A stretch of 64,000 nt of DNA from Zygnema cylindricum (Eukaryota; Streptophyta; Zygnematophyceae; Zygnematales; Zygnemataceae), in assembly GCA_037447655.1 (NCBI GenBank), contig JBBHKE010002503.1, positions 239,102-303,101 of the forward strand, in the 5' to 3' direction. Below the pieces are notes generated by a model. That model did no database searches, was not told the origin of the DNA, and saw only the letters and a program-made list of their open reading frames with translations. Made by a program: the position numbers and the translations under genes. The first letter of the stretch is position 1; each line of letters opens with the position of its first letter. Of the stretch, positions 53,040 through 63,415 are shown one piece after another.

Positions 53040-54595
53040 TCCCGAGATCCCTTTTTCCCTGAGCGGATCATTTTTCTGTTGCGCGTCTTTTTTCTGGTGC
53101 AGGTCTTTCTAATGGTGCGTATCCTTTTTCATTGCAGATCCTTCTTTTGTTGTAGATCCTTTTTCTGTTGCAAATCCGACTTTTGGCGCGGATCGTTCTA
53201 CTTTTGGGTGTAATACTTATATTGCACATCCTTCTTCTGTTACGAATCCCTCTTCTATTGCGAATCCTTATTCTGTTGCGTATTCTTCTTTTAGTTCGGA
53301 TCCTTCTTCTATTGCAAATCCTTATTCTAGTGCGGATCCTTCTTCTAGCGCGGATCCTTCTTCTATTGCAGATCCTTCTTCTGTTGCACGTCCTACTTGT
53401 AATGCGGATTCTAATTACGTTGCGCGTCCTTCTTTTGTTGCAGATCCTTCTTCTGGTGCAGATCCTTCTTTTGTTACGTATCATTCTTATATTGCGGATC
53501 CTTCTTCTTGTGTGAATCCTAATTCTGTTGCGGATCCTTCTTCGGTTGAGGATCGTAATTGTGTTGATGGTCATTTTTTCTAGTGCGGATCCTTCTTCTT
53601 GTGCGGATCCCTTTTCTCTTGGGGATCCTTCTTTTAGTGCAGATTTTTCTTATGGTGCGATCCTTTTTCTCGTGCAGATCCTTTTTTTTGGTGCGGATCC
53701 TTCTTTTATTGTGAATCCCTCTTCTGGTGCAAACTCTTTTTCTTTTGTGGATCCTTCTTCTGTTGCGGATCCTTTTTCTTTTGCGGATCTTTCTTTTAGT
53801 TCTAATCCTACTTTTGTTGTGGATCCTTCTTCCGGTGCAGATCCAAATTCTAGTGCGGATCCTTCTTCTTATTCAGATCCTACTTCTGTTGCGGATCCTT
53901 CTTCTGTTGCAGATCCTTCTTCTGTTGCAGATCCTTTTTGGTGTGGATAGTTATTCCGGTAAGAATCCTTTTTCTGGTGCGGATCATTCCTCCGTTGCGG
54001 ATCCTTCTTTTGGTGCGCATACTTCTTCTGTTACGGATCTTTCATCTGTTGCGGATCCTTTTTCTAGTGCGGATCTTTCTTCTGTTGCGGATCCTTCTTC
54101 TTTTGCCAATCATTTTTCTAGTGCAGATCCTTCTTCTGGTGTGAATCCTTCTTCTTGTGCAAATCCTTTTTCTTTTGCGGATGCTTTATTTTTCGCGGAT
54201 CCTTCTTTTGTTACGGATCCTTCGTCTGATGCAGATCCTTTCTCGTGCGGATCCTTCTTCTTGTGCGGATCCTTATTGTGGTGCAAATCATTCTTCTATT
54301 GCGGATCCTTCTTTTCGTGCGGATCCTTCTTCTGGTGCGGATCCTTTTTTTGTTGCAGATATTTATTCTACTGGGGATCCTTCTTCTATTGCGGATACTT
54401 CTTCTTTTTCAGATCCTACTTCTATTGCGGATCCTTCTTCTGTTACGCATCATTCTTTTTCTGCCAATCTTTCATGTGCTGCAAATCCTTTTTCGGTGCG
54501 GATCCTTCCTCTGGTGCGGATCCTACTTCTGTTGCGAATCCTTGTTCTTTTTCGGATCTTATTTCTGGTGCGGATTTTTCTTCTGGTGCTGATTC
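53040..54595. repeat. 18-bp GGATCC minisatellite
   Basis: About 85 imperfect copies of an 18-bp unit close to GCGGATCCTTCTTCTGTT lie end to end. Because 18 is a multiple of three and the unit lacks stops in most frames, long open frames arise in several frames on both strands. They encode hexapeptide repeats: A-D-P-S-S-V, L-L-L-R-I-L and, on the minus strand, R-R-I-C-N-R or G-S-A-P-E-E. Spacing is almost always a multiple of 18 with few indels. It ends exactly at the terminal CA of the Copia-7 LTR. Confidence 0.9.
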
Positions 54596-56747
54596 TGTTT
54601 TCCATAGCCATTTCGAGCCATAAATTAACCCTCGGAAGCTCCACAAACTACCCCAAAAACAATGTACTTTGAACCCACTTAGAATTCTATAGAAAAAACC
54701 AAACAAGGTGAAACTGCATACAAAGATATTTTCTAAGAAAATTAGTATTCCCACAAATTTTCATATAAATACACCAAACAGAATTATCACATCATCCAGT
54801 CAAAGATGCAAAAAAACAGTTTGTCAAAGCTTTGATTGATCAAACCAACTTCACAATGAAGTAAAACACAGACCAAGAACATAATAAACCTGCAAATCTA
54901 GGAAGATATTAAAAATACAAAGAGGAACACACATGCAAAATTTGAAATAATTCTACCAACATATCTGAGAGAAATCCTTAGTCGAAATTAACAAAAATAA
55001 CTAAAAACAGATTTGGTACAACAAGTTCCTAAGTCCAAAAATGACTAAGTCCTATACTTATACACTAGAGCTCACTACTGAATGTACGGAGGCATACCAG
55101 CCGTACGCAATTTACCAGCTACCAGTATTAGTGTTGGTATACCTGAATACTTCGAGGTATGTCAGAATGAGCAAATCGACACTAATTACGAACACACATA
55201 AGACAAACCAATGTTACAAATATTTACACATAATCTTGCAGACTCGTATGATGAATCATTGTAAGGGTACGTCCTCATGTATTAAAGTATCGACTTTAAT
55301 CAGTTGTTTTCACTCAAAACGCAGTTCCGTACGAGAAAAACTTTAGCCATACAAAAAATCAATTCTTTAAAAGTACACCAAAGTTCAAGACGATACTTTG
55401 AATGTACTTCATGTTTGTCGTCATGTGAGCACATTTTGGCGTTTTCGTTTTTTCGACCCCAGGCAAGAGAATCCAGTCCGTCAAAAAACTTCATCAAAAA
55501 TCACCTCGCGACCTGATTTCATGGAAAATGCCATCCAAACAACGAATGAAAAATGACCCACGCACGCGTCACACGAGTGGGAAAATTTAAGGACAAGGGA
55601 GAAAACTCGCTATTTTTCTCCTTGCCCGTCACGTGCATGTATGGAAAATACGACGATGTACGAAAAAAAAATTGCAAGGGTCTCAGACCTCCAATTTCAT
55701 TCATGGGTTCTCGGTATAATTTTGCATCGTCGTCACCTCTCCCCTCTCCCTCTCACACTATCACTTTTATCTCACACTTTTAAGAATGAGGCACGAAAAA
55801 ATTGGTATGAAATGAAAGATATTTGAAAAATAATTCTTTTGACTACCTTTATGTATATTTTTATGGCAAGTAGAGCGAAAAGAGTAGAGAAAACGAAATC
55901 GGGTTTCTATGGTTGGAAGATCTTGAATCTGCGACGTCACAAGTGAACGTGATGTCACAATAATACAAAACCGTAAACATCCGCCATGTCACAAAATTAC
56001 AAAAATGTAGACGTCTGCAACTGTCGCTGTTTTTGTTGGCGTCACCAATTTCGTAGTCATCGTCATCCGTCACAAAATTGTACCTACGTCTACAACCGTC
56101 ACATATCAAAGTTCAAATTTCATTTTCGCACATAGGGACGCTTTTCAAAGTAGTACGCAACACTTCACTACAGTCCAAAGTACTTTTTCAAAGTATCGCT
56201 TACATGGGGACTTACCCTAAATAAGTCAACAAGACTCCACAAATCTCGTCAAAGAATCCTACACGTCCAAAACTAAGTATCGTGTGGTTGACTCGATTTC
56301 GTGTCCCCACTACTTAGGAAAAAATAACGGCGGCCTATGCCAGCGGCCGCCGTTCGTCGCTCTTATTTGGCACCCTTGATGTTGCGCCACGTGGTCACAA
56401 AAATACAAATGAGAGTAGTCTAATATCCCACGATTGTCGCGAAGCAAATTCTTGTCTTCTTGCAAAAATAACATCTTACAGCCGTAATCAATTTTGTACG
56501 TGGGACGTATACTTAGAGGTACTTTGAAGTAAAGATATCGGATCGCGAAGCGATCCGCCGTCCATTTTTAAATGCTTGTTTGCGCCACTCAATTAGTCAC
56601 TCAAGTCACTTTAGTTTTATTCGTACGTTCGCTCCCCCAATCCGTCAATCCATTTGAACCTCCACATTAAATTCAATACGTTATATAGAAAACGTTGCAT
56701 GCGCACAAAATATCGTATATGCACGAAACTAACTTTTCAAAACAACA
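54596..56747 (-). repeat. 3' LTR of Copia-7
   Basis: On the minus strand the LTR starts TGTTGTTTTGAAAAG right after a purine tract (TTGGGGGAG) at 56748 and ends GGAAAACA at 54596, making 2,152 bp. Its last ~480 bp match 58306-58830, the 5' LTR end. It holds two strong hairpins (56326-56354 and 56539-56557). No coding sequence was recognised. Confidence 0.6.
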
Positions 56748-56808
56748 CTCCCCCAAAAATTTAGTTTCGTGCAACCAAAATAAATTATGTTGCGTGTCAA
56801 CTGTCACT

Positions 56809-57027
56809 TTACCTTTTCGTACCTTCAAATTCCTTTTTTCTTCGTTCAAATGTCACTAGTGCTTCCGCTAACGTCACCACTGCTTCAGCTACCTGTTGCC
56901 ATGTCTTCCAAATTCCGTCCTTCCCAAATACACCATTGTTTCCGCTGCCACTTTCTAGGTCTTCAAAAATAAAAACTTTCTTTTTTCCACCAATTTCAAA
57001 GTTCAAAATGCTAAATTCAATTTCCAT
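56809..57027 (-). CDS. 72-codon frame beside the Copia-7 purine tract
   Basis: ATG at 57027 opens M-E-I-E-F-S-I-L-N-F-E-I-G-G and ends E-F-E-G-T-K-R about 60 bp before the purine tract. It contains a K-K-K-V-F-I-F-E-D-L patch and an amphipathic Ala/Val/Leu stretch (V-A-E-A-V-V-T-L-A-E-A-L-V). Function unknown. Its position resembles accessory frames of some plant retroelements. Confidence 0.35.
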   Translation of the reverse strand: MEIEFSILNFEIGGKKKVFIFEDLESGSGNNGVFGKDGIWKTWQQVAEAVVTLAEALVTFERRKKEFEGTKR

Positions 57028-57049
57028 AATTATTACTGAATGTTAAAGG

Positions 57050-57220
57050 TATTCACCTCATAAAATCACTTTTCACGCCGTTTTCTTTTGACCACTTTCT
57101 CCACATGTTTTCTTCTACGGCTGATCTTTTGAATTCTACTTCTTTTTTTCATTTTCTTAATGAATTTTGGTATTTTTTCAAATTTCGCATTTTTATTTTC
57201 TTTTCCCATCTTTACTTACT
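57050..57220 (-). CDS. small Lys/Arg-rich frame after Copia-7 gag
   Basis: On the minus strand a frame starts M-G-K-E-N-K-N-A-K-F just after the acidic Gag tail stops. It runs to a stop near 57075 and is almost entirely basic, ending R-R-R-K-H-V-E-K-V-V-K-R-K-R-R. It looks like a nuclear-localisation or nucleic-acid-binding tail. It could be the read-through end of Gag rather than a separate gene. I recognise no family. Confidence 0.35.
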
Positions 57221-57391
57221 CCAATTTTTGAACACTTTTCCTCTCTCCTTCTCTAAGTGCATTAATCTCCTCATGCAAATTGTTATCAGTTTCAACTTCT
57301 AAGTTACCTTCACTTCCTCCTACTATTCTCACTTCATTAATCTCTTCCTCTTGTAAAACTTTATCACTCGCCAATTTGTCGCTAGAAAAAT

Positions 57392-58228
57392 TTATAAAAA
57401 AACTGACTCTTTTTCTGTCACCTCTTTCTCCACTTCATTTTCGGTGACAACAAATTCTTCCTTTCCTTCCTCATTTTCTATATTTCGAAAAGCAACAATT
57501 GGCAAGTATAAAAATTTGTTGACGGGAAATGTATCCCTTTGTGTTGGGGGTCGAACTTGATTGTCAACCCATCCTTTTCTGAAAGTTTCTGTGACACATG
57601 TACTTTTATATAGCGGACATACCCTGAAGGTATGCCCTAAATCATTACAGTAAAAACAATTTTGTGACTTACAACCTTTTTTATTTTTTTGGAACTGTGA
57701 TCTGACACCTTGAGAATTCCCCCTATTCTTTAGAGCCTCTTTATTAGCCTCTTCCTCCAAAACACACCTGATTACTAAAGGTAAATTCCAATCCTTTTTA
57801 TCAACTTGTTTTAATCTATCTAAAGCACATATATATTCATTAGGTAATCCTTTTATTAACAAGAGAGCCTTTTGAGCATTTGTAAAGTTTCCTCTTGCAA
57901 TGGCATTTTCTACAAACAATATTTGTATCCCAATACAGTAATTCAGTATACTACCGCTATCATAAATATATTCAACTATTTTTCTAACATTACTCATCCA
58001 GTGATACACAAAAGTTTTTTGATATCCACGTTCTAAGCACTTCCATAATTCGGCAGCACTTGTTATATTAAGGTAAGTCATTACAAGTTCCTCGGTCAAG
58101 GATAGCTTAAAAATCAGCAAACACTCATTGTTCTTCTCCTCCCATCCAACCCATGATTCGGCACATGTCCTATCCACCACATCCATTAGCTTTCTCACCT
58201 TGAGTAGCCCTCCATAATACTCCTCCAA
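57392..58228 (-). CDS. Copia-7 Gag with zinc knuckle
   Basis: This is a 278-codon frame on the minus strand. It has the UBN2-like copia gag core (L-T-E-E-L-V-M-T-Y-L, A-A-E-L-W-K-C-L-E, G-L-P-N-E-Y-I) and an intact CCHC knuckle CFYCNDLGHTFRVC near 57650. A Val/Glu-rich tail follows. The start is uncertain: 58228 is TTG, and the true N-terminus (M-A-G-N-D-Y-R-Q-Q-V-M-G-P) lies upstream across a frame change, with its ATG in the LTR end. After 57392 an acidic tail continues in another frame to about 57235. Confidence 0.75.
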   Translation of the reverse strand: MEEYYGGLLKVRKLMDVVDRTCAESWVGWEEKNNECLLIFKLSLTEELVMTYLNITSAAELWKCLERGYQKTFVYHWMSNVRKIVEYIYDSGSILNYCIGIQILFVENAIARGNFTNAQKALLLIKGLPNEYICALDRLKQVDKKDWNLPLVIRCVLEEEANKEALKNRGNSQGVRSQFQKNKKGCKSQNCFYCNDLGHTFRVCPLYKSTCVTETFRKGWVDNQVRPPTQRDTFPVNKFLYLPIVAFRNIENEEGKEEFVVTENEVEKEVTEKESVFL

Positions 58229-58305
58229 TAGTAATATTTAGATCCATCAAATAGGGTAAGATTCATTCATCCAATATGGGTAGCCATGGGCGTGGGCCCA
58301 TAACC

Positions 58306-59796
58306 TGTTGTCTATAGTCATTTCCAGCCATGGATTTACCCACAGAGCACCATAGACTACCCCAAAAACAACCTTCTTAGAATCCACTCAAAATTCTACA
58401 GAATAAATTAAACACATTAAAACAACATAAAAATGTAGTTTCTGGGTCACTAAGTATTCCCACAAATTTTCATATAAAAATACCAAACAAAATTATCACA
58501 TCATCCAGTCAAAGTTGAAAAAAAATAGTTTATCAGGAATTTGATTGATCAGACCAACTTCACAATGAAGTAAAACACAGACCAAGCACACACTAGTCGT
58601 GCAACTTTGTGACGATACTAATAATACAACGAGGAACACACATGAAAAATTTAAAATAATTTTATGACGATATTAACAATACAAAGAGGAACACACATGC
58701 AAAATTTCAGATAATTTTACAAACATACCTGAGAGCAATCCTTAGTTGAAATTACCAAAAATGACCAAAAACAGATTTGGTACAACAGGTTCCTAAGTCC
58801 AAAAATGACTAATCCTATACTTATACAAATTAACCCGCTACCATGCGTGTGACACCAAACTATATCGACTCAGCCCAACGTATAATAGATGGGCTGTGGG
58901 CCCATAACCTGTTGTTCTTTGGTCTACAATAGACCGCAAAAGCAACCCAAACTATCAACCGTACAGCTAAGCAAATCTAGTCCAATGAACAATCCTTTGA
59001 AATAAAATCCCTCCAAGTAAGTGAATGCATTCCCTAATGCATTACCAAAAAATCCCCATCAGACACACCATAGGTCTCCCAAAAACACAGATCAGACACA
59101 CCATAGGTTTGCAAATCTACGACCATTTCACACAGACCAAACACACAATAAGTTTGCAAATCTGTGGAAAACCTAGGACCACCCTAGGACAAATGCATAC
59201 ACAGATGCATTAAACAACAAAACAAATACATACACAATGCATGACCAACAACCATAAAATTAACATACATATAAATAATAATGAATGCCATCCCACATAA
59301 CCAAATGTACATATATACACTTGTAAGCTGTCAGCCAGTCACGTAACTGTCACTAAGTCCTATGTAGGCGTAACAAACTACTACTAAGAGTAATTAAATC
59401 GTAAGCGTACAGTTGAGAGTCAAACAATCATAAGCGTACACTTGTCAACAATTACGACACTACACACACACTAATTAAACCGTCAAAACCTTAAACCACA
59501 TAATAATAAATCACACAATATAAAACATTTGTAAAATAGCGGCGAAACCGCGTCCACTTCATTAAATGAGGCTTGTCATATTTAGAATACATGTCATTTT
59601 GCCAAACTCGCCGCCGTCGCAAATAAGGTACAACTGTCCAAAATAGATGCGTCGTACCCTCGACGCCCCTTTTTCCATTAATGCCCCCGTCAAATTATGT
59701 TTTGTACGGCCGGCGTACAATTTGAACCTTTAAAATATTTCACATCGGATCGCTTCGCAATCCTCCGTCCATTTCACTTACGCGAACCGTACTTTT
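58306..59796 (-). repeat. 5' LTR region of Copia-7, rearranged
   Basis: 58306-58830 matches the 3' LTR end, and the hairpin GGATCGC-TTC-GCAATCC at about 59742-59758 matches 56539-56557. In between, a second LTR-end-plus-primer-site copy (GGTTATGGGCCCACA on the minus strand, 58895-58909) interrupts the alignment. The overall length is ~660 bp shorter than the 3' LTR. No coding sequence recognised. Confidence 0.45.
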
Positions 59797-59941
59797 TGTT
59801 GAAGGTCATGGGAATTTAGACTCGGCTATGATCCACTCCCACTAGGAGTCACACTTGCACCAGCTGGGATATTCATCCTTGGAGGAGCAGGTCGAGCACT
59901 AAGGCTAAAAGGAGCACTTACAGCAGGAGCTGAGCCATCAG
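59797..59941 (-). repeat. LTR end fragment of the Copia-9 family
   Basis: This 145-bp tail (minus strand) encodes the decayed Gag leader and ends CCTTCAACA at 59797. It matches 62712-62860 and 33281-33420. It is cut by the start of the Copia-8 LTR. Confidence 0.7.
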
Positions 59942-60567
59942 TTTTGAAAAGTAAGCCTTAGTAAGCCTTAGAAATTTGAGTCTAGGACTTACAATATTTT
60001 TGGAATACCAACAGTTCAATATTGACCAAATTTAGTGTGGAATTTTGTAGTATCGACACGAATAGTCATCTTTAAGTAAATTAGTGTGTAAGGTTGCCAA
60101 TGATTGTGGACGTCATAAGAATCACCCGGATTTTTAGGGTATAGATATGGTTAGTGGACAATTCTGGTCCAAACACTTAAATACTTTTCAGTAGGCTGTC
60201 TAGTGAACCCTGAACATACGTTTTAGATATTTTAAGGATCTTTAGAGTACTTAATTTAATTAGGAATGATCATTGTGACACAGAATGTACATTCTACACA
60301 AGAGTTAAGGAAAGGAGAGCACTAAGTGCAGTTTAAGGTGTTTTTGCTCTATTGTCTTTAATTTGCTTGTAGTACATGTTTGTATGGTTGAATGACCTCT
60401 TTCATTTGGAGTTACATATCTTACACTATAGATCTAGTCTATTAGGCATTTCTCTTTGGGTTTGCTTCTACAAAGATGTCAAATAATGGCTCTGTTTGCG
60501 TTGGTGCAAGCGTGACTCCTAGTGGGATTGGATCACAACCAAGTCTAATTGCCCATGACCTTCAGCA
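59942..60567 (+). repeat. 5' LTR of Copia-8
   Basis: This ~626-bp LTR aligns along its length with 34223-34849. It starts TTTTGAAAAGTAAGC and ends TTCAGCA before the primer site, with the Gag ATG at 60476 inside it. Confidence 0.8.
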
Positions 60568-61075
60568 AGTTACGGGCCCACCTCCCAAATTGCCTATTTT
60601 TGATGGAATTTACTACTTATATTGCGAAGATATGTTAAGCTCATATTTCGAGGAGAGGGACTTGTCACCCATTGTGGAAGGATCTGCCGATGAGACTACA
60701 ACGGATTGGAGAAAGAAGACTCTCCATTGCCTCAAGGTCTTAAAGTTATCAATGACAAAAGACTTGGAAATGTCATATCTTGAGATGAAGAAAGCCTCTG
60801 AAGTTTGGTTCATTGTCCATGCTAAGTATGTTCAACTAGATGTTATTTTCCAGACTAACATAGCCAGTCAGATTTTTGAATTTAAGTATTCAGGAGGTAG
60901 TATGTCACATCATTGTCATGCAATGATAAGGTTGTTCCTTCAGAGTACTAGTGCAGGTGGGGATTTTTCACTACCTCAGTAGGCTATGTTGTTGATGAGA
61001 ACTCTGCCCCATGAATATAAGGGAGCCAAGATAGGCTTTGGGGTCTTCCACAACGTGAATGGAATATTGCGTTAC
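60476..61075 (+). pseudogene. Copia-8 gag, 5' part
   Basis: Gag opens in the LTR at ATG 60476 (M-S-N-N-G-S), reads through the primer site as Q-V-T-G-P-P-K-L-P-I-F-D-G, and is open to 60982 (168 codons). It includes T-K-D-L-E-M-S-Y-L-E-M-K-K-A-S-E-V-W and S-H-H-C-H-A-M-I-R-L-F-L. A TAG ends it at 60980, and remnants continue to the solo LTR. The PBS has T-to-C at the ATG (ACG), so translation must start in the LTR. Confidence 0.8.
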
Positions 61076-62315
61076 TGAAATTCTATGGGCTCCATTGCCC
61101 ACAGAATTCCCAGATCCAAAGGAAGTTAATCTAGATAGTGCCGACTCCAAGTTAATATAAACCTAAATAAATGATCCCTTGACAATAAAAACCCCAATAT
61201 ACCTTCACCCCTGTGAAGAGAAGACCTTCTGTGTGCTCAGTTCTACCACAAAATGCAAAGCTTCAATATGTGTTTTGGACAATATTCCCCACTTTGACTT
61301 TCCCACTGAATAAGTGCCAACCTTGGCACGCAAAGACTCTGACCGACTACACCCTTGTGTAGCTTGGACTCCCCTGAGTCCGCAGCAAAAAGAATCACTG
61401 AATTTGTTCACCCGAGCATTAAGTTATGGCTGGTCAAAGATGACCTTTATAGTTACAAGCTCTCTTAGAGAGAGAGGTACCTAAATATTACTAAGTCTCG
61501 GTCTGCCTACTCACGACTGCCTACTACTAAACCCTAGTCCAATAGGAACACTATATAGTACAAGAAGGTACAATGGGCGATGTACTTATTGTACGACCAT
61601 TGTACGACAAGGTCTACAAGGTGACACCTGTCAAATCGGAAGCCATGGTTCCTCCTCCCATCTTCTCCAGTATCAAATAATGTGGCGCCACGTGGCACCG
61701 CGTGACTCTATCTCCGTATGCCGCCAAAAAACTCACTTCGCGTGGCGGCTATAATGCCGGTCGTCCGATCAAAACATATTTTACACGGTTCAGATTCGCG
61801 TACATGCCGAAATTGCTCCTTTTGGTTAGACTGCTGTTAATTAGCTGTTGCGTTAATGTTTATGTATTTATGAAACCCGTCAGGTGTATCGTTTTGATAA
61901 CGCCTTATTGGTTAAGGCTTACCTCTACAATTATAACCACAGACCATGGTTCAAATCTGGTCTAGAGCAGTTTTTGGTTATTTGTTAGTTTGTTAAAACT
62001 CTCTACTTGTACGCTTATAAAAACCTATTGTACCCTACGTATGTCACCAATTATCTAAGCTATAGGCTAAAGCTAATGTCTATTATAAGATGTAGGTACC
62101 AGGATCAAATCCTAGAACCGTCACAACCATTTTGGTACAAACTACGAATTTAGCCTATCCTCTTTAGACAGCCATGGCTCTAGCTCTCTCTCTGGTCTTC
62201 AGTGACTGCAACAAGTATGGGGACCGGAGAGAGTTGAGCGAGAAGCAGGTTGCCTTTGCTAACTTACTCTATTTATTTTTCCAATACAGACCTAGAAAAT
62301 ACATAAATTTCAACA
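61076..62315 (-). mobile_element. solo LTR in Copia-8 gag
   Basis: This 1,240-bp solo LTR (minus-strand orientation, TGTTGAAATTTATG...GAATTTCA) is flanked by perfect GTTAC duplications at 61071-61075 and 62316-62320. It resembles the Copia-1 LTR over most of its length. Solo LTRs arise by recombination between the two LTRs of one element. On the plus strand it carries a tRNA-like block: D-arm GCCTT-ATTGGTT-AAGGC at 61902-61918 and GGTTCAAATC at about 61948. Confidence 0.88.
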
Positions 62316-62320
62316 GTTAC

Positions 62321-62711
62321 CAATTCAGTTTATTTTAAGCGAAGGAGCTAACCAGATTTCACAAGGAGGTAGTAGTAAGTCCTTGCACGCACTAGCTAAC
62401 AAGTTTTCAGACTCTAATAATGGCAGTGGCAGTGGTAGAGGTAATGGTCCTAGAAGGTCACCATTAACCTGCTATTATTGTGATGAAAAAGGGCATGTGT
62501 TCAAAATATGTCATGCCTACAAGAGAGCGAAAGCCACATGAAATTTTTGCTCTGGTTGGGACGAAAGTCGAGTTCCTTCTCAATCAGGTGGTCGACCAAC
62601 TGCTCTTTTCAACGAACTTAAGGAGGAGGATGTGAGCAGCTTTCACGACAACAGTGAAAAGAAATACTTTGCGATGGCACAAGCAACAGAAGGCGTGGAG
62701 GAAGACAAATT
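62321..62711 (+). pseudogene. Copia-8 gag, 3' part with zinc knuckle
   Basis: The gag resumes I-Q-F-I-L-S-E-G-A-N-Q and passes a Gly/Ser run to an intact knuckle CYYCDEKGHVFKIC (about 62471-62512). It continues H-A-Y-K-R-A-K-A-T, a stop, then S-E-K-K-Y-F-A-M-A-Q-A-T-E-G. It is cut before the protease by the Copia-9 LTR. Confidence 0.75.
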
Positions 62712-63399
62712 TGTTGAAGGTCATGGGTATTTAGACTCGGTTGTGATCCAGTCCCACTAGGAGTCATACTTGCACCTGATGGGATAATCGTCCCTGGAGG
62801 AGCAGGTAGAGCACTAGGGCTAATAGGAGCACTTCCAGCACGAGCCGAGCCTTTATCAAACACGTTAGCGGAAGCAAACCCAAAAAGGAATACCTATCAG
62901 ACTAGATCAATAATGTAAGATATGTAACTACAAATGAAAGAGGTCTTTCAACCAAACAAAACATGTACTACAAGCAAATCAAAGACAACACAGCACAAAA
63001 CACCTTAAACTGCACTTAGTGCTCTCATTTCCTTAACTCTTGTGTAGAATGTACATTCTGTATCAAAATGATCATTCCTACTTGAATTAAATACTTTAAC
63101 GATCTTCAAAATATCTAAAACGTATGTACAAGGTTCAGTAGACAATCTACAAACAAAAATCTAAGTGTTTGGACTTGAATTATCCTCTAACAATATCTAT
63201 ACCCAAAAGTCAAGGTGATTCTTATCACGTCTACATTCATTGGCGGCCCTACACACTAATTTACTAGAAGGTAACTATTCGTGTAGATACTACAAAAAAT
63301 CCACACTAAATTTGGTCGGTATTAAACAGTTGGTATTCCAAAAATAATCTAAGTCCTAAACTCAAATTTCTAAGACTTACTAAAGCTTACTGTTCAATA
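62712..63399 (-). repeat. 3' LTR of Copia-9
   Basis: It contains the leader frame near its end (minus strand; A-P-P-G-T-I-I-P-S-G-A-S-M-T-P-S-G), so this family's LTR also encodes the Gag start. It is longer than the Copia-6 LTR, with an extra ~70-bp Ala/Pro-rich leader block. Confidence 0.85.
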
Positions 63400-63415
63400 C
63401 TCCCCTTTACCTTTA

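Larger units (their letters stand above)
56748..58305 (-). mobile_element. Copia-7 internal region: gag-only retrotransposon
   Basis: Between a half-tRNA primer site (58305-58291, GGTTATGGGCCCACG) and the purine tract at 56748 there is gag but no protease, integrase or RT. This matches the layout of non-autonomous gag-carrying elements (TR-GAG type) that depend on partners for pol. Both flanks carry the related LTR end. Confidence 0.65.
59942..62711 (+). mobile_element. Copia-8: plus-strand copia (LTR and gag), split by a solo LTR
   Basis: LTR 59942-60567, primer site 60568-60582 (AGTTACGGGCCCACC) and gag are interrupted at 61075 by a solo LTR with target-site duplication GTTAC. Gag resumes at 62321 and runs to 62711, where the minus-strand Copia-9 LTR begins. 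Protease and pol are not in the window. It is the same family as Copia-6. Confidence 0.8.

Noticed and set aside
53168-53515. Leu/Ile/Val-rich frame that looks like a membrane protein
   Set aside because: It is one of several open frames created by the 18-bp minisatellite; hydrophobicity follows from the CTT/CTG/ATC content and there is no start context or domain.
53040-54595. CRISPR-like array
   Set aside because: Units are tandem without spacers, and the genome is a plant nuclear genome.
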